A stretch of 64,000 bases of DNA from Collimonas humicola. Its GTDB lineage: Bacteria; Pseudomonadota; Gammaproteobacteria; Burkholderiales; Burkholderiaceae_D. Below the pieces are notes generated by a model. That model did no database searches and had not been told where the DNA came from. It worked only from the letters and a program-made list of their open reading frames with translations. Both the position numbers and the translations under genes were made by a program. How positions within the stretch are numbered: position 1 is the stretch's first letter; each line of letters starts with the position of its first letter. This document shows, piece after piece, positions 8,424-17,341 of this stretch. The stretch lies in the NCBI RefSeq assembly GCF_018304945.1, contig NZ_JAGQEE010000001.1:744001-808000 (forward strand). Direction: 5' to 3'.

Positions 8424-8606
8424 TTATTTTCTCGCAGCGAGCTCCTGCGCCCTAGGACGAATCTTGTTCAGCACGCGCTGGGTTGCTTCGTTCGTAAGCC
8501 AGTTGGGTCCAGGACGATGTTCCGTCATTTGAGACAGATCTAACAGCATATTCTTTTCACGTTCGGTGGGCTCTCGCCGCCATATTTCCCATGCAGCAAG
8601 TCGCAT
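8424..8606 (-). CDS. Small hypothetical protein
   Basis: 60-aa charged protein (MRLAAWEIWRREPTEREKN...) with no signal peptide or recognised domain. The composition is natural and the frame stays open upstream to 8645, so the start is uncertain and this may be the tail of a degraded longer gene. It is isolated between the RloC-like gene's terminator and the VOC gene, at the edge of the AT-rich island. It could be a spurious reading frame. Confidence 0.35.
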   Translation of the reverse strand: MRLAAWEIWRREPTEREKNMLLDLSQMTEHRPGPNWLTNEATQRVLNKIRPRAQELAARK

Positions 8607-8775
8607 GAGTGTATCGCTACAGCCACAACAAGTACCAAAACCCAAGCCGCGCTGCAGTCGTGGCTCTTTTTATTTATTGCGATATGGGCCTGTCAGTGCC
8701 AGAGTTGGCCGAGCGATTGAGGCGGCGCGTCAAACTCGGCCTGGTCAGCAAAACAGCAACCGTCCGCGACTGCAT

Positions 8776-9159
8776 TCAAAATCTTGGGGGTTCCCATAGC
8801 TCGACCCGGTTACCCTCGGGATCCATCACCCATCCAAATTTGCCGAATTCCGACTCGTCAACCTTGGCATCAACAGCGCAGCCTTCCGCGCGCAACTGCG
8901 CCAGCAAGCCATGTAAATCATCTACGCGATAATTGATCATGAAAGCTTGAGTGCTCGGCGCAAAATAGTCCGAGTCGCTTGGAAATAGAGACCATGCCGT
9001 TTTTTCCTGGTCGATGGGGCCATTGGCGGCGTCCGGTTGAAATACCGCACCACCCCACTCTTTCAGGTTGAAACCCAGATGATCCCGATACCACTCGCTC
9101 AGTTTTTCGGGATTCTTTGCTTTGAAAAACACGCCGCCGATGCCAACAACACGTTTCAT
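8776..9159 (-). CDS. VOC (glyoxalase/bleomycin-resistance) family protein
   Basis: 127-aa single-module vicinal-oxygen-chelate protein. It opens with VGIGGVFFKAKNPEKLSEWY, the typical first beta-alpha element, and closes with GWVMDPEGNRVELWEP, the standard 'DPeGN-vELWep' end. Proteins of this size act as dimers in lactoylglutathione lyases, dioxygenases or resistance proteins; the substrate here is unknown. An AGGAGG site seven bases upstream selects the ATG at 9159 over an earlier in-frame start. It sits alone, divergent from the DUF4124 gene. Confidence 0.9.
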   Translation of the reverse strand: MKRVVGIGGVFFKAKNPEKLSEWYRDHLGFNLKEWGGAVFQPDAANGPIDQEKTAWSLFPSDSDYFAPSTQAFMINYRVDDLHGLLAQLRAEGCAVDAKVDESEFGKFGWVMDPEGNRVELWEPPRF

Positions 9160-9536
9160 ATCGCCTCCTTGGAGACATCTATTGAAAAAGAATCGATTTA
9201 CGTGACCGATCATCCGCCACAGATATTACATGATCACGGCTTCAAAGGGATTGCGGAAAACTTGGATCGCCTAAGGTTCCGCAACCAGCCGATGCGCCAG
9301 CAGGCGCAAGGTCTCGATAGAAGAGATGCCGGGATCGCACGCCGCAAAGCGTCGCGCAGGATCTCCCTGTCCTCCTCGTCGCGATCAAAGAACATGTCCT
9401 CTTTGCGGGGGGCGACATTGGATTCGACCATCATGCTAAAAACCAGCGGGTGATAATCAATCCGCTGCCATGCATGCTTATTAACATAATCACCAAAAAT
9501 ATTGTAAAGTGGCAACACAAATATTGGGGGGCGATC
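9160..9536. other. Intergenic stretch, possible gene remnant
   Basis: No convincing gene. A minus-strand frame over 9234-9518 includes a plausible acidic stretch (EDMFFDRDEEDREILRDALR) but has only a GTG start without a ribosome site and an unnatural end, so it is at best a remnant. The TTGGGGGGCGATC before 9537 is the ribosome site of the next gene. Confidence 0.3.
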
Positions 9537-10109
9537 ATGAGAAATCTAGTCAGTATGGCAGTCTCAATGGCACTGGCGCTCGTCATCGTGGGCGGAGGAA
9601 TTTATCTGATGGCGAATTCAACTTCTGACGTAGCGGTCGTTCATGGTCCCGCAAAAATAGAGTCGCAAAGCGTGCGGCCAGCCAATGAAAATTACGCGGC
9701 AGCGCTAGAAACGCCGCAAGACGCAATGACTGTGCAGCCGAGCCAAATCGTAAAATGCGAATCGAATGGAAAAGCTACATATACCGACAAACCGTGCCCA
9801 ACTTCGACGCGTACGGAAACCGTGAAGATCCATGAGACCAGCGGAGGATTTGTCAGTCCTGACAAAAACACAATAGCTGATACGCGCGCACGCATCGACG
9901 CCGAAATCAAGACGCCGGGATTCGTGGCAATGGCTGGTGAGTCAGCGCCCGGTCTGACGAGCAACACGCAAGGCCAATGCTACTATCTCGCTGAAGAAAT
10001 CAAATCAATCGACTCAGCTTCAAACATCAAACAATCGGGCTGGTCGCAAGAACAGCTTCGCTTGCGCAGATTCGATGTCAGAAACCGCATGTACAGACTA
10101 GGCTGTTAA
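9537..10109 (+). CDS. DUF4124-like membrane-anchored protein
   Basis: 190-aa protein with one N-terminal hydrophobic segment (about residues 5-25), either an uncleaved anchor or a signal peptide. A stretch around VKCESNGKATYTDKPCP matches the DUF4124 pattern of small betaproteobacterial envelope proteins. Two cysteines in this motif and two near the C terminus may form disulfides in the periplasm. The start is chosen at ATG 9537 because GGGGGG lies about seven bases upstream; earlier in-frame ATGs have no such site. The function of the family is unknown. Monocistronic as far as can be seen. Confidence 0.75.
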   Translation: MRNLVSMAVSMALALVIVGGGIYLMANSTSDVAVVHGPAKIESQSVRPANENYAAALETPQDAMTVQPSQIVKCESNGKATYTDKPCPTSTRTETVKIHETSGGFVSPDKNTIADTRARIDAEIKTPGFVAMAGESAPGLTSNTQGQCYYLAEEIKSIDSASNIKQSGWSQEQLRLRRFDVRNRMYRLGC

Positions 10110-10357
10110 CGCCAGCAGCACAAAACGAGCACGCGTCACGGCACCCGCGCCTTGAACTGATAGTTTTCATATCTTCCCTTCTATGCGCTTGCCCCCGGCT
10201 CAGCAACCGACCAGAGCGCAACCGCGTACTTAGTATGGAAACGCGCCAGAACCGCCGATTCACGCAAAAAAATAATTCGCGACAGTGTCGATTCCGCCCG
10301 TCGCCATTCGACTAGTTATCAGCAACCAAGCTGAAGCTGAACCTGAAAGGGAACATC

Positions 10358-10996
10358 ATGATGAAACTCTATGGATTTGCCGCCACCCGCTCACTGCGTG
10401 TGCTGTGGGCATTAAACGAGCTCGATGCCGAATTCGAGTTCATACCAGTCAACCTCTTGAACGGGGAACAGCATCGCCCCGAGTTCCTCCGCCTCAACCC
10501 TGCCGGCAAGGTGCCGGTGCTGGTCGATGGCGATATGGTGCTGACCGAATCCGCGGCGATTGTCATCTACCTGGCCGAAAAATACCCTGATAAAGGGCTG
10601 CTTCCCGCCGACCGCAAGCAGCTGGCCCAAGCGTATCGCTGGGTGATGTTTGCCATGACTGAACTTGAGCAGCCGTTGTGGCGCATCACGCGCCACAGCT
10701 GGCTGTACCCGGAAGACAAGCGCTTACCCGAAGAAATCCCTCGCGCGAGCCAGGAGTTTGTTGCCATGGCGGCCATATTGGATAAGCACATGGAGGGACG
10801 GCAGTTCATCGTTGGCGATACCATCACCGTAGCCGATTGCGTGACGGCGTATCTGATGGATTGGGCCAATGAGTATCATTTGATCGACCAGCATCCTCAA
10901 CTGCGCGCTTACCTGGAAAGAATGTATGCGCGCCCCACTGCCCCGCTGCGGATCGCCGAGGCGTTTGCCAATCTTCAAACTGGAAAACCGACATGA
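10358..10996 (+). CDS. Glutathione S-transferase family protein (first of three)
   Basis: 212-aa cytosolic GST. The thioredoxin-like N domain starts LYGFAATRSLRVLWALNEL, with the cis-proline motif AGKVPVLVDGD and the glutathione-binding LTESAAIVIYLAEKYP at about 65-80. The all-helical C domain carries the N-capping box motif (ITVADCVTAYLMDWA). The length is standard. The stop overlaps the start of the next GST by 4 bp, so the two are co-translated. Likely role: glutathione conjugation or thiol chemistry on an unidentified electrophile. Confidence 0.92.
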   Translation: MMKLYGFAATRSLRVLWALNELDAEFEFIPVNLLNGEQHRPEFLRLNPAGKVPVLVDGDMVLTESAAIVIYLAEKYPDKGLLPADRKQLAQAYRWVMFAMTELEQPLWRITRHSWLYPEDKRLPEEIPRASQEFVAMAAILDKHMEGRQFIVGDTITVADCVTAYLMDWANEYHLIDQHPQLRAYLERMYARPTAPLRIAEAFANLQTGKPT

Positions 10997-11670
10997 AAAT
11001 CTACTGGATCAAGGCACAGGCGCCGCAGCGCGTGCTGGCGCTGGCCAAGCATCTCGGCGCCAAGGCGGAGTTTATTGAAATCGACGTCAAGGCTGGCGGG
11101 CTCAAGACAGCCGAGTATGCGGCCCTTAATCCCAACATGAAGGCGCCTACGCTGGTCGATGGCGATTTCGTGCTATGGGAGTCTTCGGCCATCATGACCT
11201 ATCTTTGCATCAAGACAGGGTCGGACATGTGGCCCGCTCACAATCCGGCTGAGCAAGTCGAGGTGCAACGCTGGCTGTCCTGGAACGATTGCCACTGGTC
11301 CCCCGCCGTCTCGCCGTTTTATTTCGAACATATCGTCAGGGCGACATTCGGGCTCGGCGCGCCGGACAGCGCGTCGCTGAAGGCGAGCGTAGCGGATTGT
11401 GTGAAATTCGCAAAGGTCCTGGACGGCCACCTGGCGGGCCGTACTTTTGTGGCGTGTGACAGGCTGACGATCGCGGACTTCCAGCTTGCCTCGATGGCGA
11501 CCTACTGGCGCGAATCGGAAATGCCGCTGGAGGCGTTTCCCCATATCGTTCGCTGGCTCGACATGTTGATGCGCATCCCGGCGTGGGCCGATCCCTGGCC
11601 AGCTAAGTCGCCGGCTCCGGGCCATCACGCAACTCGGTTGGCAACGCCATCGATCGGCAACTTGGCATGA
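10993..11670 (+). CDS. Glutathione S-transferase family protein (second of three)
   Basis: 225-aa GST with the N domain motifs MKAPTLVDGDFVLWESSAIM (cis-Pro and Glu-Ser glutathione site) and a C domain with LTIADFQLASMATYW as the N-capping box. It is only distantly similar to its neighbours, so the cluster is not a recent tandem duplication. It starts inside the stop of the upstream GST (ATGA). The substrate is unknown. The C-terminal ~20 residues (after the PAWADPWPAK segment) are low-complexity and unlike the family. Confidence 0.9.
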   Translation: MKIYWIKAQAPQRVLALAKHLGAKAEFIEIDVKAGGLKTAEYAALNPNMKAPTLVDGDFVLWESSAIMTYLCIKTGSDMWPAHNPAEQVEVQRWLSWNDCHWSPAVSPFYFEHIVRATFGLGAPDSASLKASVADCVKFAKVLDGHLAGRTFVACDRLTIADFQLASMATYWRESEMPLEAFPHIVRWLDMLMRIPAWADPWPAKSPAPGHHATRLATPSIGNLA

Positions 11671-11786
11671 TATTGATTTACGCCGCTTGCATCGGTTTAT
11701 CTCGGCTATAGCGTTTCGCAACCGGCAAATTGCATGGATTTTATTTTCTCCGCACTTCCCCACAATTCCAATTAGGAGCTCCTGAA

Positions 11787-12443
11787 ATGATGCTGACCCT
11801 CTATGCCCATCCGTTCGCCTCATATTGCTGGAAGGCCTTGATTGCGCTTTACGAGAACGACACGCCGTTCACGTTCCATGTGGTCGACCTTGGCGATGCG
11901 GCCTCGGCGGCTGAGCTGGAACGGCTATGGCCTTTCAAGAAGTTTCCTGTCCTGGTTGATGGAGAGAAGACGGTCATCGAGTCCACGATCATCGTCGAAT
12001 ACCTGGATCTTCATCATCCGGGTCCGGCGCGGCTGCTCCCGGTTGATGCGGCGGCAGCGCTCGATGTGCGGTTTGCCGATCGCTTTTTCGACAACTATGT
12101 TCACACTCCGATGCAGGCCATCGTCGCCGACGCGCTGCGCGGGGAGAAACGCGACGCCGATGCGGTGGCGCGTGCTCGCGCGAACCTCGACACGGCTTAT
12201 GCCTGGCTTGAGCGCCGGATGGAGAAGCGCGAGTGGGCGGCCGGCGACAGTTTCAGCCTTGCCGACTGTTCTGCGGCCCCTGCCTTGTTCTATGCAGACT
12301 GGGTTCACCCCATCGGCGCTGCTTTTCCCAGCGTGCGCGCCTATCGGCGTCGCCTGAATGCCCGGCCGTCGGTCGCACGGACGATCGATGAGGCACGTCC
12401 GTATCGCCATTTCTTTCCGCTTGGCGCTCCGGACCGTGACTAG
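11787..12443 (+). CDS. Glutathione S-transferase family protein (third of three)
   Basis: 218-aa GST beginning MMLTLYAHPFASYCWKALIA, with the cis-Pro motif FKKFPVLVDGEKTVIEST and a C domain holding FSLADCSAAPALFYADWV. A cysteine four residues after the N-terminal Pro-Phe (SYCWK) is placed like the catalytic Ser/Cys of beta- or omega-type enzymes. TTAGGAGCTCCTGAA supplies a ribosome site for ATG 11787, preferred to an earlier ATG at 11730. It lies 116 bp after the second GST, so it may have its own promoter or share the transcript. Confidence 0.9.
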   Translation: MMLTLYAHPFASYCWKALIALYENDTPFTFHVVDLGDAASAAELERLWPFKKFPVLVDGEKTVIESTIIVEYLDLHHPGPARLLPVDAAAALDVRFADRFFDNYVHTPMQAIVADALRGEKRDADAVARARANLDTAYAWLERRMEKREWAAGDSFSLADCSAAPALFYADWVHPIGAAFPSVRAYRRRLNARPSVARTIDEARPYRHFFPLGAPDRD

Positions 12444-12487
12444 CTGACGAAATATAAATATTGATCGCATCCAGCCGGCACTGCAGG

Positions 12488-12772
12488 TTATTGTTCCACG
12501 CACCGGGCCTGATAATCACGAAATTGCTGGGCATTCAAACGCAGGCGCTCCTGCCTTGTTCGCTCAGGCGACACAGTCTGGCCAGACTCCACGTAATCAA
12601 GGCGGCGCTTCTGGCTGTCGAGATCCTGTTTTGCGGCATCGAGCCTGGCCTTTTCCTGCGCACATTCCAATTCCTTTTTCTTCACCAGTTCTGCACCGGC
12701 GGCTTGGGTACGAGTCTGGGCATTCACAGAAAATGCTAAAACGCACAGCACCAACAAGCAAGAGTTACGCAT
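12488..12772 (-). CDS. Small exported protein, function unknown
   Basis: 94-aa protein with a clear signal peptide (MRNSCLLVLCVLAFSVNAQ, cleavage after NA). The mature part is helical and rich in K, E, Q and R (AQEKARLDAAKQDLDSQKRR) and may form a coiled coil in the periplasm. GGAGAAGCC precedes the ATG. It has two mature cysteines. No family is recognised. It is convergent with the third GST gene and has no obvious operon partner. Confidence 0.65.
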   Translation of the reverse strand: MRNSCLLVLCVLAFSVNAQTRTQAAGAELVKKKELECAQEKARLDAAKQDLDSQKRRLDYVESGQTVSPERTRQERLRLNAQQFRDYQARCVEQ

Positions 12773-12879
12773 GGCTTCTCCATAGGGTTGGACACGAAAA
12801 ATTATTCTAAAACAATAATCGGATATTGGGAAAAGGTCAGAATCGCTCCAAGTGGTCTATTAATTAAAGTTCATCGCGG

Positions 12880-12906
12880 AAAAAAACGGCTCCACATGGG
12901 AGCCGT
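12880..12906 (-). terminator. Rho-independent terminator of the 650-aa secreted protein gene
   Basis: On the minus strand CGGCTC and GAGCCG pair around a short loop, followed by a run of seven T. It lies about 30 bp beyond the stop at 12933. Confidence 0.8.
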
Positions 12907-12932
12907 CGATGATTTGAACTATCGTCCAGGCT

Positions 12933-14885
12933 TCAAGGCTCGATCCGGCTGATGCGCGTTGCCCAGTTCGTCAGGGCGACGCGGCTGCCGCCGCAACTGA
13001 ACAGCGCTGCCGGATCGGTGTATTGCGCCAGGGTGCAAGCATGCGCGATGTATTCGTTGGCGATCCAGATATCGTTGCCGTCGACCGCTGCCGCGCCATA
13101 ATCGCCCCACCGGCTGCGTGGCGTTCCAAAGGCGTTATAGGAGCCGAATTCGTCGTCGGGCCCGAGTCCGTTTGCAATCACCTTGACCGATTCGCCTCGA
13201 TGTCCCTGGTCGCGGCTGAAGTGGATATAGCCGGCGCTCGGATAATGATCTGCGCCAGCCACGGTGAAGCCGATCACTCCCTTGCCGTTAGGCAGAGCAG
13301 CGATGGCCGGCCGCGTGACGCTGTTGCCGGCAATCGCCAATTGGCCCTGCCTGACGACCGAGGCGCCGGCAAGATTGGCCGATACGGACGGATTCAGCAC
13401 GTAATAGGCAATCCCGGTCTGTTCCTGGCCCGCGACATTGACGACGGTGTCCAGTGCGCCGTATAAGCGGTCGCCGGTGAAAAACACCTGCTGCATGCGC
13501 GAATCGTTTGGATCGATCGCCACCAGCGTTTCCGGGACCGCCGGCTGGACTGCGGTCAGATAGTTCCAGCAGCCGACGCCGGCAGGCGTCGCCAGGCTGC
13601 GGTCGTTCAGGCAATCTCGCAGGGGCGCGTTGCCCGGTTTTTGCGGAATCGCCGGCGGCACGCCATAGGTATCGACGTTGACGACGTTATGCAAAAGCGT
13701 CAGGGCGGGCGTGGCGCCGTCCAGCGATTTGGTATTGCCGAGCGCCCACACCCGCAGGCGATTATCGTTGCCGGAGTTGGAAAACACTGCCACCGAACTC
13801 AAGAGATATTCGGTACCTCGGTTGTTCCGTTCAAAATCGCCGGCTGGGGATACCGCCGGCCATACCGTGAAACCCGGATTGCCGTCGAGCAGAAAATCGG
13901 CAGTGTCCAGTTGCACCACTTGAATCGAGGCAGCGCCGCTGACCAGCGCTTTTTTCGAGATTGCATAAATCTGCGCGCTGTTGAATCCCCCAGAAAACGG
14001 AAATTCATTGGTTGTCAGGTAGATGCCGTGGGCATCGGCGCCGATGTGCGGATAGTCGCCCAGGCATGGGCAATTCGGATGCTGCGGCGAGCCCTGCGTG
14101 CCGTCATCCTGTACCGCAATCTTATACACGGTCCAGCTCCCGAGCGGATCGGCTGACGAGCTGACCGCGAGGTCCAGGTGATTGCTGCCTGTCTGCGCGC
14201 CTGTAGCGGGATCGGTGTCCAGCGTCAGCACCAGGTGAAACCAGCGCCTGACGTCAGGATCGAAATAGCAGGCCGGATCGGTAATCGACGGCCCGAAAAC
14301 CCGCGGAGTGACCTGGCGGTTGATTGCCGGCGCATAGCCATAGAACGTATTCAATGCAATATCGCCGCTCAATGCCGCGCCTTTGCGGTTGTAGATCTTC
14401 ATGACGTCGTTCAGGGATTCCATGACGTAGCCGTTGCCGGCGCACAGCCCCTGGTCCGGCGGCTCTATGGAAAACTGGTTGCCGTTGTTTGCAAGGCGCT
14501 GGTTGCGCGAGTTTTCGCCGTCAAAACTGACTTCTACGCGGCGGTCTGGCGCATCTTTGTTCAATGCCTCGGTCCACTCCCCTTTTCCCCGCGCCGTAGC
14601 GATACTGCGGTTGACCTTGAACTGCGCCACGCGCGCGAGCACGCTGGCGGTGCTTTTCGTTCCGCTGGTACCTGCAGCCGTGGGGCCGTCCGCGAGATTG
14701 GGCACGTTCGAAAATACCGGCGATGTTTCGGGCGACGACAAGCCATCGACGCCGACGGTCGTGGCTGGAATCTTCACCGTGCCGCTGCTGGCTATCTGTC
14801 TTGTGACGGTGGCGCCGAAAGCCGAGCCCATGGTAAAGCAGGCGAAGCTGAGGATTAATCCAAATCTACTAAGATTCCGATTCAT
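12933..14885 (-). CDS. Large secreted protein of unknown function, possibly beta-propeller
   Basis: 650-aa exported protein. The signal peptide spans roughly residues 1-25 (FGLILSFACFTMGSAFGA). The mature part has repeated strand-rich stretches with aromatic and DP/DG turns (PDVRRWFHLVLTLDTD, GVIGFTVAGADHYPSAGYIH, SRWGDYGAAAVDGNDIWIAN), which suggests a sialidase/BNR-like propeller, but no catalytic motif can be identified. A few cysteines (CPCLGDYP, DRSLATPAGVGC) may form disulfides. GGAGAAGAAA directly precedes ATG 14885. It is monocistronic, followed by a terminator. It could be an extracellular hydrolase or a surface-binding protein. Confidence 0.65.
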   Translation of the reverse strand: MNRNLSRFGLILSFACFTMGSAFGATVTRQIASSGTVKIPATTVGVDGLSSPETSPVFSNVPNLADGPTAAGTSGTKSTASVLARVAQFKVNRSIATARGKGEWTEALNKDAPDRRVEVSFDGENSRNQRLANNGNQFSIEPPDQGLCAGNGYVMESLNDVMKIYNRKGAALSGDIALNTFYGYAPAINRQVTPRVFGPSITDPACYFDPDVRRWFHLVLTLDTDPATGAQTGSNHLDLAVSSSADPLGSWTVYKIAVQDDGTQGSPQHPNCPCLGDYPHIGADAHGIYLTTNEFPFSGGFNSAQIYAISKKALVSGAASIQVVQLDTADFLLDGNPGFTVWPAVSPAGDFERNNRGTEYLLSSVAVFSNSGNDNRLRVWALGNTKSLDGATPALTLLHNVVNVDTYGVPPAIPQKPGNAPLRDCLNDRSLATPAGVGCWNYLTAVQPAVPETLVAIDPNDSRMQQVFFTGDRLYGALDTVVNVAGQEQTGIAYYVLNPSVSANLAGASVVRQGQLAIAGNSVTRPAIAALPNGKGVIGFTVAGADHYPSAGYIHFSRDQGHRGESVKVIANGLGPDDEFGSYNAFGTPRSRWGDYGAAAVDGNDIWIANEYIAHACTLAQYTDPAALFSCGGSRVALTNWATRISRIEP

Positions 14886-15380
14886 TTTCTTCTCCAAAAA
14901 TTGTCATTTTTGAACCTCTTGAGGGTAAAGAAAAAACCTTACTTTGCGGACCGCGACTGTCCGGCCAAAAAATGTTTTCTTGCGAAAATGCTTGTGGCCG
15001 CACTCGGCTGCGTTAAATCAAGATCAACTCGGACTGGGGATATTTGAGAGACGGGTGTTTTAACCAAGAACAGCGCCTGGTTGCCAATTGGCATGATTTT
15101 CCCCGTGGAAATTATATATATGTTTCTTCGCCACACGGCATATATTTTGACCATGTCGAAAGAGCATTGATATTGATTGAGCCGGCAGCGGATAGTCAGC
15201 GTGCACGCCGAATTTGCTATTCACGGTCGATTTGCCAGCATAAGCCGCCCGCTCGGCGCCGGCTTCGCTGGCTTTGAGGCCGTAGTGATAATTGAAATGC
15301 TGGATGTCGCTGGCGATAATTTTGCGACGTTATGGTTGCAGCAAAGAGAGCCTTGCGTTAAGCAAGGCAAGATCGCGTAG
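14886..15380. other. Noncoding stretch
   Basis: Several short frames occur on both strands but none has a ribosome site or convincing protein character. It should hold the promoter of the secreted-protein gene, and it ends with the hairpin described at 15340-15368. Nothing else was recognised. Confidence 0.4.
15340..15368 (-). terminator. Probable terminator of the 94-aa gene
   Basis: A perfect 7-bp stem GCCTTGC (15350-15356) / GCAAGGC (15362-15368) with a 5-base loop. On the minus strand it is followed by TCTCTTTG, a weak U tract. It lies 12 bp after the stop of the adjacent gene. Confidence 0.5.
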
Positions 15381-15665
15381 TCAGACCTGATGAATCACGA
15401 TGAGCGAGGCTGCGTACGCCAGCGTTTTCTTGTAATGCGGCAGGCTGCGATGCGTATGGGCCGCCAGCTTGGCAAGCCGCTCTTTGAACGCCAGCAAATT
15501 AAGCTCGGGATCGCCCGGCTTGCTCAAGATGAGATAACGGCATGCCTCGTGGATGACGACCAGGATTGCCAGCTCCACGCTATCGCCGTAGAGGGACAGC
15601 GCTGCCAGCGTTTGAATTTTCTCTATGCATTCATCGATGAAACAGTTTTCGATGTGAACGTCCAT
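15381..15665 (-). CDS. Small hypothetical protein
   Basis: 94-aa protein (MDVHIENCFIDECIEKIQTL...), probably helical and cytosolic, with no known domain. GGAG six bases before ATG 15665 supports this start over an upstream in-frame codon. It lies between the large secreted-protein gene and the adhesin operon on the same strand, with over 200 bp of noncoding DNA before it and its own hairpin after it, so it is probably monocistronic. Confidence 0.55.
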   Translation of the reverse strand: MDVHIENCFIDECIEKIQTLAALSLYGDSVELAILVVIHEACRYLILSKPGDPELNLLAFKERLAKLAAHTHRSLPHYKKTLAYAASLIVIHQV

Positions 15666-15915
15666 TACGTACTCCAGGAACAGCATTGCTGCAAAATTGC
15701 ATTAAGAATAATCTTAGGGAGTAGCGCGCCGCATGTCTATTGGGGTTTGCGGCATTTCACAAGAGTTTTCAAATTCAATGTTGACGGGAAATATTCCGTG
15801 TTTTTCTGACACAGCGCTAGCCGCCAAAAGCACTTTGCAATGACCTCACGTACATAACATTCGATAACAATCAATTTGCATCTTGCCTGTCTCATCCGTA
15901 CGCATGAGCATCAGT

Positions 15916-16392
15916 TCATCTCGTCTTGGCCGCATTCGGCGCTGCCGCCCCGGCGTCGATTTTCGTGATGATGTAACCGACAGGAATCCATTGCCCCGTC
16001 GTCTGCAGCATCGAGATTTTTTCCACCGCCATGCCTTTTGCAAAGCGCGATGAAAATGCGATATTGATGTACTCGCCCGGCGGCAAGCTAGGCGGATCGG
16101 TGATGCGCACTATCTGCACCCATTGACGTCCGCCGATAGTGCCCAGGTCCTTTTTCACCGCCCCCAGGTACTTGACCCATCCATCCTTGCTGATGTTTTT
16201 CTGCATGGCAGGACCGCTCTGGTCCCACATGCGGTCGGCCTGGCCGGCATCGGCCATTGCCGCCCACTGGGTCGCAGTGACGACGGCGCTGTCGATCGAG
16301 CCGTCTATCTGGGCCGACGCCGGATTAGACAAAGCTAAGCCGATCATGGCGATCGCCCAGATGCCGGCGGCTTTTTTAAACAATGAAATCAT
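15916..16392 (-). CDS. DUF4019 exported protein, third gene of the adhesin operon
   Basis: 158-aa exported protein with a signal peptide ending near NPASAQ. The mature part matches the DUF4019 pattern: an aspartate/tryptophan helix (TATQWAAMADAGQADRMWDQ), then a beta-rich NTF2/cystatin-like section with GEYINIAFSSRFAKGMAVEK and GQWIPVGYIITK. The function is unknown. GGGAGAGACAA precedes the ATG. It begins 65 bp after the BamE-OmpA gene, in the same direction as the giant adhesin, so the three genes are probably one transcript and it may help envelope assembly. Confidence 0.8.
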   Translation of the reverse strand: MISLFKKAAGIWAIAMIGLALSNPASAQIDGSIDSAVVTATQWAAMADAGQADRMWDQSGPAMQKNISKDGWVKYLGAVKKDLGTIGGRQWVQIVRITDPPSLPPGEYINIAFSSRFAKGMAVEKISMLQTTGQWIPVGYIITKIDAGAAAPNAAKTR

Positions 16393-16457
16393 TTGTCTCT
16401 CCCCATCGAATCGAGGCCAGGCCGCTGCGCATTCTCCAGCAGGCTCATGCCAGCCCT

Positions 16458-17267
16458 CTACTTCTCTCCCAAGACTTCAATCTCGACGCGGCGGTTAGGC
16501 TGCAAACACTGCACCAGCTGCGGCGTCACGGCTTCGCCCTCGCACTGAACCAGCGGCTGCGACAGTCCTGCGCCATAGGCCTTGATCGCCTTGTCGTCCA
16601 GGCCTTGCTGCACTAGGTAGCTGCGGATGGTTTCAGCCCGCGCCTTGGATAAGGTGAAATTGGCAGTTTCGGTGCCGATCCGGTCGGTGTGGCCTGTCAC
16701 AACCACGGAAGTGAGCTTGACGCCATCCTGCTTGAGCTGGCTCACCAGGCTATCGATTTTTTCGCGGCCCGGCCCCGTCAGGTCGGCCAGGCCGGATTTA
16801 CCGAAGGCAAACAAGCCGTCGGCGGCAAGGGTGACGCGCTGATGGTAAGGCTGGTCTGCCAGAACCGTCGTCGAGCCAGGCGGATTGACGTATTTCTGGC
16901 AATCCGGGTCTTTCCAGCGAGTAGAGGCGACATGGTCGTCCGAATCATAGTTGACCATGAACTGACAGGTCACGTACGCGTCGCCTTTGCCGGTATAGAA
17001 ATTGAATGCGTAATTCCAGCTGTGCACCGCAAAGATCCCCTCGCTGAAATGCGGATTGCCGATCTCCAGGCGCACCTGGTCCTTGTTGAGGCCCGGCCGA
17101 ACGCGCCCGACACGGTCCGGGCCGACAAAGTCGCCGGTCTTCAGGTAAGAACTGTCGAGCGCCGGGAATTTCGGCTCGTCGGCCTCCGCGGCGACTGCCG
17201 CAAAACTTGCACAGGAAAGCGCAAGTATGCTCAAGACACGCCTGATGGTAGTAAATGAGAGTGGCAT
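16458..17267 (-). CDS. BamE (SmpA/OmlA)-OmpA fusion protein, TpgA-like adhesin partner
   Basis: 269-aa exported protein. The signal peptide ends near FAAVAAEA. A BamE/SmpA-like domain (about residues 35-100: GRVRPGLNKDQVRLEIGNPH, then HSWNYAFNFY) is followed by a C-terminal OmpA peptidoglycan-binding domain (about 150-265: VVVTGHTDRIGT, NRRVEIEV). In Acinetobacter the similarly built TpgA is encoded with the trimeric autotransporter AtaA and tethers its membrane anchor to peptidoglycan. Here the gene follows the giant adhesin by 74 bp on the same strand, so a matching role is likely. GAGGAACGGTG before ATG 17267 selects this start. Confidence 0.88.
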   Translation of the reverse strand: MPLSFTTIRRVLSILALSCASFAAVAAEADEPKFPALDSSYLKTGDFVGPDRVGRVRPGLNKDQVRLEIGNPHFSEGIFAVHSWNYAFNFYTGKGDAYVTCQFMVNYDSDDHVASTRWKDPDCQKYVNPPGSTTVLADQPYHQRVTLAADGLFAFGKSGLADLTGPGREKIDSLVSQLKQDGVKLTSVVVTGHTDRIGTETANFTLSKARAETIRSYLVQQGLDDKAIKAYGAGLSQPLVQCEGEAVTPQLVQCLQPNRRVEIEVLGEK

Positions 17268-17341
17268 CACCGTTCCTCGGTAAATTAATCGGTTGGCGGA
17301 CGCGTTGCGTCGTGCATCGATCGTGCAGGGCTTCGTTTTAC

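Noticed and set aside
8609..8932. 107-codon plus-strand frame between the small hypothetical and VOC genes
   Set aside because: First half looks partly natural, but it runs antisense into the VOC gene and has no ribosome site; at most a remnant.
9037..9453. 138-codon plus-strand frame overlapping the VOC gene
   Set aside because: Antisense to a clear VOC domain and without natural protein character.
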